Part shown: positions 28,783 to 40,923 of the stretch, one piece after another
How the letters are laid out: each line of letters opens with the position of its first letter
How positions within the stretch are numbered: position 1 is the first letter of the stretch
NCBI GenBank assembly: GCA_022316685.1
Contig: JAKJHU010000038.1
Span: 4,754,884-4,818,883 of the forward strand
DNA length: 64,000 nucleotides
Reading direction: 5' to 3'
DNA from: Progne subis subis
Taxonomy: Eukaryota; Chordata; Aves; Passeriformes; Hirundinidae
The notes under the pieces: generated by a model
The model's database searches: none
What the model was told of the DNA's origin: nothing
The model's input: the letters and a program-made list of their open reading frames with translations, nothing else
Made by a program: the position numbers and the translations under genes

Positions 28783-30927
28783 TAGTCTAATGAAATGTAA
28801 TAAAAAAATATTTCATGCCATGAAGAAAAGAGGGACTTCAATTTGTTAAAGGGCTGAGGGCCCTCTGAAGAAATTAAGACCTATGGAAGGCAAGTAATAT
28901 TTTTTAGGTTTAGCTCAATGACTAGCATTTAGCTCTGGATAGGCCAATATTTAAAAACTTATCCGCTGAATACTGACAGATATTTTCAACAGTGTTTGTA
29001 AGCTCTCTAATACAAGGATCCTGTCTTTCGTTATGTGCCAGGATGATGGCTAACACAGGTTCTGATTCAGCGCTGACGATGATAATAATAGATTATTAAA
29101 AAGAAAAGGTATGTTTCAGGAGCTTGATGAGCACATTTGAGTATAAATAGAATTCTCTCTAGTCTGGTGCTCAAGAGTTCCTATCGTATATGGAGCAAAT
29201 GTCTGAATAGGTAGTAGTGTGAAAAATTAAGATAGTGGGTTCACAATAGCAGTGTAAAAGTCCTTTCAGTTGATCCTTTTCTTCCCCTAATTTTTTCTGG
29301 CAAGAATCTATCACAAGTTCTCATTGGCAGCTGGAACAGTATTTGTATAACCAGAGAAATTTTGGAAGATCCTAGCATGCACTAACCCTGTAAATAAATC
29401 ACAGCCAACTGATTTTTCCCTCTCTTCTGTTTCATTGGTCTTTTAGTTTGTCACCAGTTCCTAGTAAAACTAAGGAGGCCTTTTTTCATATATAACTCTT
29501 CTTTTTGAGGAAAAAAGGGTATAGCCCCAAACCTTTGCCATATCTTTTAATTTAAACTTCTAATCAAACCTATTTAATGCTACCCTTGTTCCATTTTTGT
29601 ATTCAGAGACATGCAGAAATTTCTTCTGTATGTACTTACCCCACAACTAGGAAACACCCTCTTCTCCAGTAAGGATATTATTTGTAAAATGTGCACTTAA
29701 AACAAGACAGAGAAACTGATCTCCACTATAGACGCCCCTTCACCATTAAATCTTTATAAGCTTTGTCTCATTTTCATATATGAGAATTCTACTCATTCTT
29801 ACTTCAATTCTTTTCTAATAAGTTTGCTTGGCTTTTGTGTTGCCTTTTTTTAGATCATGTAAATGTTTTAGAATTCCATAGAAATTAATATCTATGCCCA
29901 AAGATAAAAACATATAATAATTTTATGAGGTAGGGACCTCATTTTACATGTGAAACACTTGAAGCCATAAATACCTGCTTTGTAAATGACACAATATTTG
30001 TATAGTGTATTGAAGTCTTAAGACTGATAGTTTTGAGCTACATAAGCCCTAAAAATGGATTTTACTCATCTCTAATAGTTCCTATGGACTGTTCTCTCTT
30101 ACACCTTCTAAGACATTTGCTTGATTGTCACTATAATGATAAAAAATTATTCCCAAAAAAGTAGTTCATAAATTTTCATGAATCTAACCATTTGCAAAGC
30201 TATATAAAATTTTGAACTCCTACTGAAATAATGCATAAATAATGTATATTTAGCAAGATACTCGTGGTAAAAGAGAACTCCTTCTTAGACTCACTGTAAA
30301 AAAGAGCACAACTTTGCGTAGATTTTTTACAATAACTAAATTAAAAACAGATGTGATTTTATACCACTTTAGCAAAAAAATTCTTTGAACAATAGCAAAT
30401 TATGATTTAAATTTATCTAATAGTAACCTTTGTAAACAAAAATAGATATGAATTCCCATTCACTGTGTTGCACAAACTTCATTGAATTCATTAAAATCCT
30501 TATTATGAAGTGTTAAGCTATAACGTCTGGGTGTAAAGATTTCTTGAGGAAAGGGACCCTCAGTGTCAAATTTTACTCCCAAATCTCTCAAACATTCCAC
30601 CATGGTGCGTTCATCCACTCCATTATTTTATGAGCTTTTACAGTTTTTAGAGTTTTATGAGCAATTTACAGAAGCAGTAGCATAAAATACTATTTGCTCA
30701 TGGCACCTGATTTTATTCCTCAAAGCTGTGAAATACTTCTCGTCTGTAAAACTAGTGACTACAAGATACCAAAATCAATCATGACATAGATTGAACTGAG
30801 AAAATCAACAGCCAATTCAAACTGACAGAAACCCATAGATTTGAGGACACCGACTTCAATATGAAGAATGTGGCTAAAATTTTTCTACCCAAAAGAGACC
30901 ATTTGTGGAATTACAAAGAAAAAAACT

Positions 30928-30967
30928 TTCAGTAATTAATTCTGAGTTTCAGAAATTAATTCTGAGT
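30928..30967. repeat. Tandem duplication, 2 x 20 bp
   Basis: TTCAGTAATTAATTCTGAGT at 30928-30947 is followed directly by TTCAGAAATTAATTCTGAGT at 30948-30967, one mismatch. Confidence 0.95.
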
Positions 30968-33900
30968 CTTCATTTTCTGCCCCACCTGGAGCATTCTACC
31001 TTTTTACCAACCTATTAGTGCTTTTTCTAACATTTAATCCAGTCCTGTCTAGATCACAATTTCTATTAATCTGTAGGCTAAAATAACTACTCAGGTGAGG
31101 TAACTTTGTCACAAGTTTTATTCCTTTGATTTTAAAACAGTTTGACAAGCTAGAAGTACTAACCTGTAAGCTAAATATTTGTTCCCAATTTATTACCTAA
31201 TGGGAGAAAGCCCAAAAAGTTATTTGATTAAAAATGTAATTGCAATCTGTCAAAGAGAGATATTTCAGGATTGTCTTATTGATCATATTATCATTTCAAA
31301 ATCTATAAGCCTAAGACAAACTGGAATAATTTCTTGGGTTTCTTTCTGTAAAGGAAATGAGAGGTTCTGTTATGCATCCAATAAATGGATAACAACCTAC
31401 TTTGGATAAGGTTCAAATAAAATGAAACGGCTAATAGTATTCTTAAAACAGCCAAAACTAGAATCAGAAAACCTTTGAAGCAACTTCTTCAAGGTGCTTG
31501 CTCTTCAGCAAGTTTTCCTCTTTCCTGGCCCTAGCAATAGAGTTACATCTGAGAAGCAGAGAACAGTCCATACACTGATGCTGTAAACAAGCACAAGTGC
31601 AATTTAAATCCAGCCTTTCCTTCCAGTCAAAGAGCTAGCTCAAAACTGCAGAATTTGCTTTCCTCTCAGAAAAGCACTTTGCTATATAAGTAAGTACAGC
31701 AGTTTGGTGAAAGACAAGCATATATTTTTAGTCCTAGAAATATTAGGACTGCAATGTTGTCATGAAATAGTGCATATCGTTTGATGCATGCAATTTTTCC
31801 TCATAGAATATGGCATCTATAAGTAAGAGTAACCCTCTGACTTTGCCCAAAATGTAATGAGAAATTTGTCCAGGATCTTATTTTTAGCTGCACCACTGGA
31901 AGCAAATTCATCTTCAGTGAGGGCTTGTCAAGAAAAATTGTGTTTAGGAGAAAGGTTTCTATCTAGCACACCAGCAACATAGTTCTGAAAATACCAGTGT
32001 CAATTATGTGTATTTGTCTCCAAGGTAAATTAGAGTAAATATTAGGCAAACTGAAACAGTGTTGAACTCTTAGTAAAGGAATATGGTCAAACACCAATCA
32101 CCAATAAAAGACAAAGGAACCTCTGCTATTACCACCTTCAGTGCTCCACTAATACCTAACTGCCAAAATTAACAGAACAGCCACTGAGATAAACAATTTT
32201 TCTTAGTCTTCTTCTACAGATAGAGAAATATGAGTTGGGTAGCTCTACTTCTGTTTCCTCATGATGGCTGCTGTTGGGGCTCAGCTCAGAAAGGAAGCCT
32301 CCCTGGATTCCATGAACTGTACTTAGCTGTTTAAATTACAGCCTCACCCAGCTGTAATCATAGAGCTATTTTGATATATCTTGTATAAACATTCAGTAAG
32401 AAAAAGCAATCTCTGCTTAAAAAGACTGAAAATGAAAAAGAGGGAGTGACACAGCTTCTCTCAGCAGCTTTCAGTGGAGGCAACTTATGCATACCACACA
32501 GGTCTTCCAGTGATATATTTTTATTACTTTTTAACAGGTCTTCTAGCTATCTGTTCCTTTCAGGACATTTAAAACAGGGGGGTTCTGTGAGGTAACTTGA
32601 AGGCTAGCATAATGATTTTCTGAAGTCATTCCACATTATAATACATAGCCTCAGGAAACTATAAAGGAAGTGAGTTTTACTTCATTCTCTGATGGAGGAA
32701 AGAGATACGTCTCTATTATTCATAATAAGAATTAGCACAGAGAACTTAACACATCTGTGCGCTTGCTAAATTGAATTATAAATTTTGACCTTGAAGAAGA
32801 AAAAATCAAAACTATCAGGATATCTCAAGCTTACAGAAAAATGACTCTACTAGAAAACAGAAAAAATTTCCAATGTATTTGAGAAGATTTTAGATGGATG
32901 TTGTTTATGACAAATACTGTTTCTAATTTGTAGTCTTCAAGATGAAAATACTTGCTTTAAGATAAGCAAACAAAATAAATCTATAGATAAAAATGAGGAA
33001 GTTGACCTCCACTGTGCCTTATCCTCAAGCATAGTACCCTATCATTATGACTTGATTGTTTCAAGAACCCAGCCAAGTTGGGCATTTCAAAGACCTGAGA
33101 GTAACTGCCAAGGACATGTAGTCTGAAGAGTTCTTGCCATGAAGACATGAAATAAGTGAGGCCTATCAGGAATATGAAGCTAAGCTCATATTCTAAACAA
33201 GTGTCAGTGAACAAAGTCTGTTCTTTGGATGGAAATTATGAATTCAACTTTTTAGTAAGTTTCATCCAAATAAAATTGTCATTGTCTAGCAAAAATTTTA
33301 TCACTAATTAGAAGTTCCATTTCATGAGGAATAGCATGTTAGTCTGTGTACATCTACTTTTGTTTTCTGTCTGGAACCTTAGCCAGCTTTAAAACTTGGT
33401 AATTGGAAACATATATTGATCTATGCAAAAAAACTTAGAAATTATCAAAAATTTCTTAATTGAATAATTCTTAAATTTTCCAAATAAAAAGTCAATGTAC
33501 TTTCAGAACAATTCTTCTGCATATTACATATATTGTACATGAATTTAAGCTACCTGACTTAGCTTCTAAAATGTGTGAAAATTTTATATTCTTCCTTCTT
33601 TTCCTAATAGTCTGTTTATTTTTGGAATCTGTTTAAAGGAAAAGCTTTTTGTAAATTTAGTTTAATTGTATTTCAGATGGTAACAACCTTTCAAGTGGCT
33701 CTTCTTCAGGTAAATCTATCTTCTAAAATTCTATCTACAAAAGTCCTTTTATTGTGTCGTTCTGGCTATATTATTTCAAGATCTCATTACGTTTGTTATA
33801 TTTCTAAAAGAGTTCAAGTCATAATATGGCTCTTGCTCTCACTGAATGAATATTTATTTCTGTAAAGCTATAGATATAACAGGTTAACTATTAAATTTAA

Positions 33901-36043
33901 TATAATTATATTACATATAAAATCCAAATTTAATGATACTTATTATCTCATTATTACTGAAAGTTGCCACATACAAAGCATAAAAAAAACTTCAATCAAT
34001 ATATGAGACAAAACACATTGCAGAAATTGATAGTGGTATACAAATCCAGTGTTAAAACATAGAAAAACTCTTCAGGCTTCCTGTCTCAGAAAAAAGCAGT
34101 ATTTTTTATCCTATGAAGCCTAAGGCAGCCAAGGTGATGAAGGGTTGAGAACTTCTTGAGAGCTTGATTTAATAGATGGAATAAATTCTTTTTTCCGGCT
34201 GCCAAAAAACCCACACAGTCTCACCAGCACAGCTAAATATTGTTCTAGGTAACAAATAATTTAGATATAATATTTTCTGCATAGCTTGCTCTTTTATTTT
34301 GTTGCAGTTATTTACTTTTTTCCTTCTTTCATACTTCTAATCATATTTAAGATACAAAAATGCAAGAAGTAAAATCTCTTTCTGAAAGGACAAAAAATCA
34401 TTTCTTCATATGGCTTTTTTGCAAAAATACTTCCAACTCCTGTAATTCTAATGAATAAGATAAAATAAAATTACATTTCTGTCAACGAGTGGCAGTAATG
34501 TACCAATTCATATTAACATTCAAGGGCATAAACATTGTGTCTTTTGAGGGAGACCCTATTAACACTGTTAATCACACACAGCAGAGCCCCACAAGCAGTC
34601 AGACACATAATTCCTTTCATATTCTAAGAGTCCTATGTGCAGATATCAAAATTAAATCTTTCTCACTTACAACAGAACATAAAGAAGATTGCTGGTTTCT
34701 TACACTGGTAGAAGACACATGCAACCTTAAATTTTAGAGAAAACTAAAAGAAGTGCCAAAATTAAAGGAGACCATACCAGAGGATTAAAAAAGTGTATTC
34801 AGTGTCTGTGAATTATGAGTTCTAGGTTCTAATGTTAAGAATTGCATATGCCTTGCTTTTTCCTCCTGAAAATAAATTAAGGTTATTTAATGAGCAGAGC
34901 AAGAAAATTATCCACTTAAGTATACTTCAATACATTTTGGGGAAAAGAACTGAAAAAAACCATAATTGTCTCTCTGTAATTCTTTGTCCCAAGGCCTTCT
35001 GTGCCCAGACAGAAAATAAGGCAACATCACATGCCTCAGTGTTTGCATAGAGTACATTCAAGCATTTGCTGCTATTTTAGACTGTCACTGTTTAGGGATT
35101 CCATTTCTCAAAAGCAATTGTTTCCTTTAGACTGTTGCATGAGTTGCTAGATGGTACTTCCAAGCCTTCAAGCAGCAATTCGTATATCTGTCTGTATTTT
35201 TGACAGCCTAAATCCTGGAATTCTGTGACAGCAGACATTCAATTATGAGAAAATATTTCAGCAAAAGTCTGACTTTTGTGAAAGTAATTTTGCTTACTCT
35301 TTGGGGAAGGTTCAGAAAAAAGGTATTATGGAATTAGCCCATGCTCTGGAGGACAGTCTGTCATGATTGACCTGTCCTACCTGTCCTTGTCAAGGAAATC
35401 TGTTTATAGTATGGTGGTCGTTGTGGATATGTATGTTCTATTCTTTAATCTCATATATTGAAAAAGTAACATATGTTTCATATTATAGCCAGACCAATCA
35501 TTCACCATTGTAAAACTATCCAAGACTTGTTTTTCTTCAACACCCTACCACAGTTATCAAGTTGTACAGGAACATGAGCAGCTCACTTTGGCTCAGCTCT
35601 CAGCCTAGGAGAAGTGGTTCATCACACCAGGAAACATTTCTGACAGTTTCTACACCTCACTTAGACAAACTTCTGCAAACTGTGTGCATTTGGGCTCCTT
35701 TGATTTGATTTTGGAAAGTCTGAATCTAAAGAAGGTTGAGACAAACAGACTAAATCTAGCTGCCAGCTAGGGAGCCTGAGACCAGCTAGTATATTTCATT
35801 TTGCTTTTTTGGGGTTTGGTAACAGTTTGCATCAGCATGAAAATAACAGTACTACTGGTGGTGCTACAAAAACTGGCTGAGCAATTCTTTGAGGAGTCAT
35901 CGCTACTTTTCAGCTGCTGTCTCTTAGGATTACCCTTCTGCAGTGCTTGGGATAGCATTGCAGCAATCCCATTGACATGGGCTAAACAGACTTTGGGAGA
36001 TAGCACATAGCATCTACCACTACCCAGAGATCACTAAAGAAGT

Positions 36044-36070
36044 TGTAGAGAAAGTAAAACTTTCTCTACA
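36044..36070. repeat. Perfect inverted repeat (12-bp arms, 3-nt loop)
   Basis: TGTAGAGAAAGT at 36044-36055, loop AAA, then its exact reverse complement ACTTTCTCTACA at 36059-36070. It lies deep in an intron with no neighbouring gene feature. Confidence 0.95.
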
Positions 36071-36393
36071 GGCATTTCTCTGACTTAGCCACTGTGTCTT
36101 GTATGTAAATATGCATTTTCATCACTAGAAATTTGGAGAATACCTTCACTGCATCAAGGCAACATTCAGGCCAAATATAATTTCCCTTCCTTTTTATGAA
36201 ATATTTGCACAGAACAGACACAAGAATCACTAGCCATGCGAGTGTATTGGGTTACAAAAGAAATTATATTCTGAAAAGATATTTTTCAGATATTTTTGCT
36301 GGAATACCCAATTTTGTGTTGATGAGGCACAAAATTTACAACCATGATTGTAGCTGTTGATAAGGTTTTTGGGAACTTATTTTCATTCTTCCC

Positions 36394-36411
36394 TTTTTTT
36401 TTTTTTTTTTT
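36394..36411. repeat. T18 homopolymer
   Basis: 18 consecutive T; intronic. Confidence 0.95.
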
Positions 36412-37259
36412 CCCTGAAACAAAATTCCAGATGGTTGTATTTAGTGTTGAAGAATAGCAATTTCCTATTGCTGTTAGTACTTCTTATTGCAATACTTCTG
36501 GAAAAACAAAGACATTCATTTTTCTTATCAGGATCGGATTTTTCCCTGCATTTTTTCCCCAAAACTATTAATCAAAACATTTTCTTTCCATGAATTCTAA
36601 GTCCTCTTCTTTGACCTCCCAAAACATGAGATAAGAGTTTAAAAAGGTTTCCAGAGCACAAGAAAAGTAGTTTTGACACTTTGGAGACAATTCTATCTGC
36701 AAACAATTTAGAAGAGTCCTATATCATCAACAGTGATGTTTTTTGACTGAGTTCTACTGTTTAGAAATTTTAACAGCTGAGATAGCACAGAGAATAAGTG
36801 CAACCAACAGATTAACTCATTTGCAAATTACTTATTCAGTAAAGCAAGGTCTGAAAGGAGGAGGTGGAATTTAAGTCTAGAATTGTGACTCAGACTCAAC
36901 TGCTTTCCTCAATTGCTCTTAGGAAGACACAATCATACAAATCTCTGAGTCAGCAATAAGGGGAATTTGGCAATCTAGTCTTTAAAAAAGCGTAAGGATT
37001 TTAATGTAACATTATCTCTGGGTTCATGGGAAATAGCTGGTTGCATCTGAAATGTGTTTGAGTATTGCAAGCCACAATCCATCTGCTCTGACATCATACT
37101 TACATGAAGCAGGGGTTGTCCATTACCAAACAAAGGGTTTCACCCCTTATGCAGGATGCCCGGAAAGCTTCCACTGGCACTTTTAGTCTATACTGAGACA
37201 GCAGGCCTGAGGCCTGAATGAGTTTCCATCATGACAAATTGCGTTATTACACTTCCTTG

Positions 37260-37284
37260 CTCAGCTCAGCACAGCTCAGCTCAG
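37260..37284. repeat. CTCAG minisatellite, 5 units
   Basis: Units CTCAG, CTCAG, CACAG, CTCAG, CTCAG: five 5-bp copies with one substitution in the middle unit. Confidence 0.95.
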
Positions 37285-37850
37285 TAAACTACACAAATTC
37301 TGAATGGGCCCCCTGATAACTTTAGCTACAGGAGAGAAATGAATGTCCAACACACCATGTAGCTCATTACTTGTTCACTGAAGAATAGCAATACTCCTTC
37401 TCTTAAGAATATTCAAATTAAAAAGCAGGAAATAGGGTTTGAGGCTATTTATTACAGTGTATAGAAGAAAAGCAAAAAGCCGCTTATCTAAGTTTTCTAT
37501 TTCATGCCCAAAAGTCTTAGCAAGAAGCAAAATTCTCACTGAGTATTCTTTCCAGCTGAGCTGCAGTTAGACAGCTAAATCAGTAATGCTTTATAACGTG
37601 GTCATATTAACGTGGTGAGGCAGAAAAGACCATCTGCAGCACCATGAATACGACTAAAATAGAGTGCCAACAAAAAGCCTTGAACAGTGTCTAATGCCAG
37701 AAATCCTTATGAATGGTTTTTTTAAGAATTACAGTCCAATTGATAAAAAAGAGAATTATAGTATTAGTTTCACTTTGGATGCAATAAGCTTTTAAAATTG
37801 ATTTATAAGCTGCTTTACAGCTTAATTGTATCTGCATTTAAAAATATTAA

Positions 37851-37863
37851 TTTTTTTTTTTTT
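37851..37863. repeat. T13 homopolymer
   Basis: 13 consecutive T; intronic. Confidence 0.95.
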
Positions 37864-40494
37864 ATGTTCTTCACTAATTTCAGCCATGAGCAGTTGTAGT
37901 GTTCAAGCATGCTTAGTAAGAAATAGATACACTCCCAAGAAGTTAGAAGAAATAAAACCACTCTCAAGGTGGACTCTGCTGAATATCACTGTGTACACTG
38001 AAAATTGACACCTTTAACAGCTGTTTTAAAGATGCATGACTGGTTTATGTAACATAGATTTCTGTCTCTTATATTGTTTTTTGTATATGCTTACAGTGAT
38101 CAATTCAATGTTAAATATTTGGAATTCAACAAAATGCTTCAAAAATTGTCAAGGACAAAAAAGTTACAGGGATTTATATTTTAAAGTAAGGGCAAAAAAG
38201 TGGAAATAAATCACCATATTTCTAAACATTTGGATGTTATCAGTAGTCTCACAGGTTCTCTATTTTATAGTACAGTTTTAATTACTTGGATAAAAAAGGT
38301 GCCAAAATGAGGTGAGAATGTTTGCAATATGTCAAAAACTTATTCAGACTATTACATGAGATTCAAAGACTTATGCAAGAAAGCTGAGTGGTCAAGTGAT
38401 AAAATAGCAAAGAGAATCTTTTGCAGACACAATATTAGAGACTAAATTATCTATTATCGAACAAAAAAAAAATTCTCAGCTGTTGTAAAAAATATCTTAA
38501 ATTAACACAGAAAATAATTCAAAACTGCAATTGGTAATTGTAAGGAAGCAAATTAAGGTCAAAGCAAAAAGCCATTATGTCACTGCATTGATCCCTGAGT
38601 CTGGGAATAGCTCAGGCCAGTGTCAAAAAGGATTACATTAAAAATAAAAAGTAACTGAGAAGAGTGAGAAGGATGTTCAGAGGTACACAATGCAGTCACA
38701 CAAGCATTCTTCAGCTTGCAGAACAGTTATACAAAGAGCAATTCAGCAGACGTATGAAAAACTGTGTATAGCCATATAGAGACTGTATTGAGACTATAAA
38801 AAGGGAGTAATTATTAGCAATTTTTTATATGAACTAGAACCCTCCCCAAGGCAACAGGTGTATAGCAAGTAAGGGGAAGTGTTTTTCACAAACATGCTAA
38901 AATTATGAAATTCTTTCCTATAGAATGCTTTGCAGATCAAACTACAACCTTTTTAAAAATACACTGGGACAAACTCATAGAAGGTACACCAAACATTCAG
39001 TTTGTGGTTTGAACAATTTCTAGCTCAGGAAGTTTCTGAAATTCAGATAGCTCGAACTGAGTAATTTACTGAGAGAAGTAACACAATGTAGTGACTCTTA
39101 ATCTCCCCCACATATCCACCACTAGAAAGTATCAAGGTGTTTTAGATGGACTTTTGGGGTCACCTAGTACAGCAGCTTTAGTTCTTAAGCAAGTTATTCG
39201 GAGCAGGGTACTCTCACCTTCATTCATTTAGAATTCAAAACACAGCTCCATATTAAACACTAGATATATAGGATGTTCAGATTAAATCATTAAATGATTA
39301 AGCTGGATCATCTATTATTCTCCAATTACTGTCCGCCATAGGCATAAAAGAAAGACTCTTTCAAAACATGTCAGAATGGAACAATAGATTTCAGTGGTAA
39401 ACATTAATAAATATTAGGTAGCTACAAATGCTGGCAATTTAAACTGACTGAGGAAAAAAAAATCTTATCCCAAACAGAACTTCTTATCCCAGCAAGAGAG
39501 AATAAGAATATACTTTGAAATATTCTCCAAGAAATAATTTCACTGTTGATTCACTGTTTCACTTACGTAGCAAAGCAATGAGATACAACAAGTTATTTAA
39601 TAAGTCCAACTGTTTATACAATGACAACTGATAAAATTTCAATTATTTAAATTATTTTCTTTTGTCAAACTTTCTTTAGAATTGGTTTTTCTAAACTGTC
39701 TAATATGTTTTCTTTACATCTGAAGTCCCCGTGCCTCCATCTGAGAGTTGTATTACACAAAACCATACAATATTGGTTATTTAAGTTTGGGTTTTTTAGA
39801 AGGGTATTCTGTAAATTTTGCAATTCTTCCTCTATAGTTTCCTTCTATGCACCATATTATACTCTTTGTCTCAACTACTGATATTTCTTACCATTGCAAA
39901 GTGCTAGTTTTCCACGCACTCAGGATAGTCCCCCTGCCATTCAACACACCAAGCCCAATTCAGCCCATCCTATGAAAATGTACATAATAATTGCTTTGTA
40001 TAGGTGCAACTGAGGCTTGAGAGCTGTGTCATGCTTTTTTCTTCACTTTGCTCCTTTACTTTTTATTTTAAACTCATTAAAATTGTTTCATCTAATCATC
40101 ACATGTGAGCATTGGAGAGGATTGTAGCAAAACTGATGTACAGCTTATTTCTCTATCCCAAGAAATTAGCACTGGTGTCTTCCTGTTTAATCTGTAGCCA
40201 AAAAATGTATATATCAGTAGTAAATTTATAAGCACATGGAGTTCCACTAATAATAGAATCCACAAATATCTGTTTCAGAATAACAACTGTCAAGCAAAGT
40301 AGTTAGACATGTTCTGGCAGTCTTTTATAGATACATATATTTTTAATTTAGAAAGGACCATCTGAACTTAATAGCTTTTAAAATAGGCTGTAGAATTAAG
40401 GCTGCTATTCTCATTGTAAGTGAAAAAAAGCTGATTTTAGTGATCAGACACTAAAGTATAATATTTTCTTCTGTTTTTGTGTATTTACATGTAG

Positions 40495-40923
40495 GCAGAC
40501 TTTTTGGGTTCCGGCTACCTGGATTGAGACTTCTAACATACAGAAAGCAGTCCTTACCCCAGGAAGACCCCGATGCAGTCATAATCGATTCATCTAAGCA
40601 CAGCGATGACTCAGTGGCAATGAAGCACTTTAAATCACCTACAAAAGAAAGCTGTAGTCCTTCAGAAGTGGATGATACAAAAGCACTGATTCAACACAGT
40701 AAATGTTCACCTTTGGTTAATATATCTGGACCTCTTGACCACTCATCACCTAAGCAGCAGTGGGACAGACTTTACCCGGACATGATACAGACAAGCAATC
40801 CACTAACCCATTCCAGATCAAAGGAAAGTATTTGTAGTATACGGAGAGCCTCTTCAGTACACGACATAGAAGGCTTTAATGTCCATCCCAAGAACATTTT
40901 TAGGGACCGTCATGCAAGTGAAG
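40495..40923 (+). CDS. KCNH7: KCNH7 internal exon: N-terminal cytoplasmic linker
   Basis: This 429-nt exon encodes the Ser-rich cytoplasmic linker between the PAS domain and S1 of ERG3. Acceptor ACATGTAG ends at 40494. The split Arg codon (C|GC) is followed by [18 protein letters not shown], then a stretch containing [38 protein letters not shown] and [12 protein letters not shown], ending RHASE. These blocks match vertebrate KCNH7 closely. An RRAS motif (codons at 40842-40853) fits the PKA consensus and aligns with the region of hERG Ser283. The exon ends in phase 1 with donor G|GTACGG, weaker than those of the other exons. The frame stays open upstream to an ATG at 40479 and downstream to a stop at 41009. 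Neither extension is KCNH7 protein: the first is intron 3' end, the second would be intron retention. Confidence 0.95.

Larger units (their letters stand above)
25994..40494 (+). other. KCNH7: KCNH7 intron between the PAS exon and the linker exon
   Basis: 14,501-bp intron with GT (25994) and AG (40493-40494) ends. It splits an Arg codon (C|GC). Contents seen: a sense CR1 3' end at 28688, A-tracts at 26289 and 28382, a 2 x 20-bp tandem repeat at 30928, a perfect 12-bp hairpin at 36044, T-tracts at 36394 and 37851, and a CTCAG minisatellite at 37260. I see no further coding exon. Confidence 0.9.

Noticed and set aside
37260..37284. The CTCAG repeat as part of a CRISPR-like or satellite array
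   Set aside because: There are only five 5-bp units with no spacers; it is a simple minisatellite.
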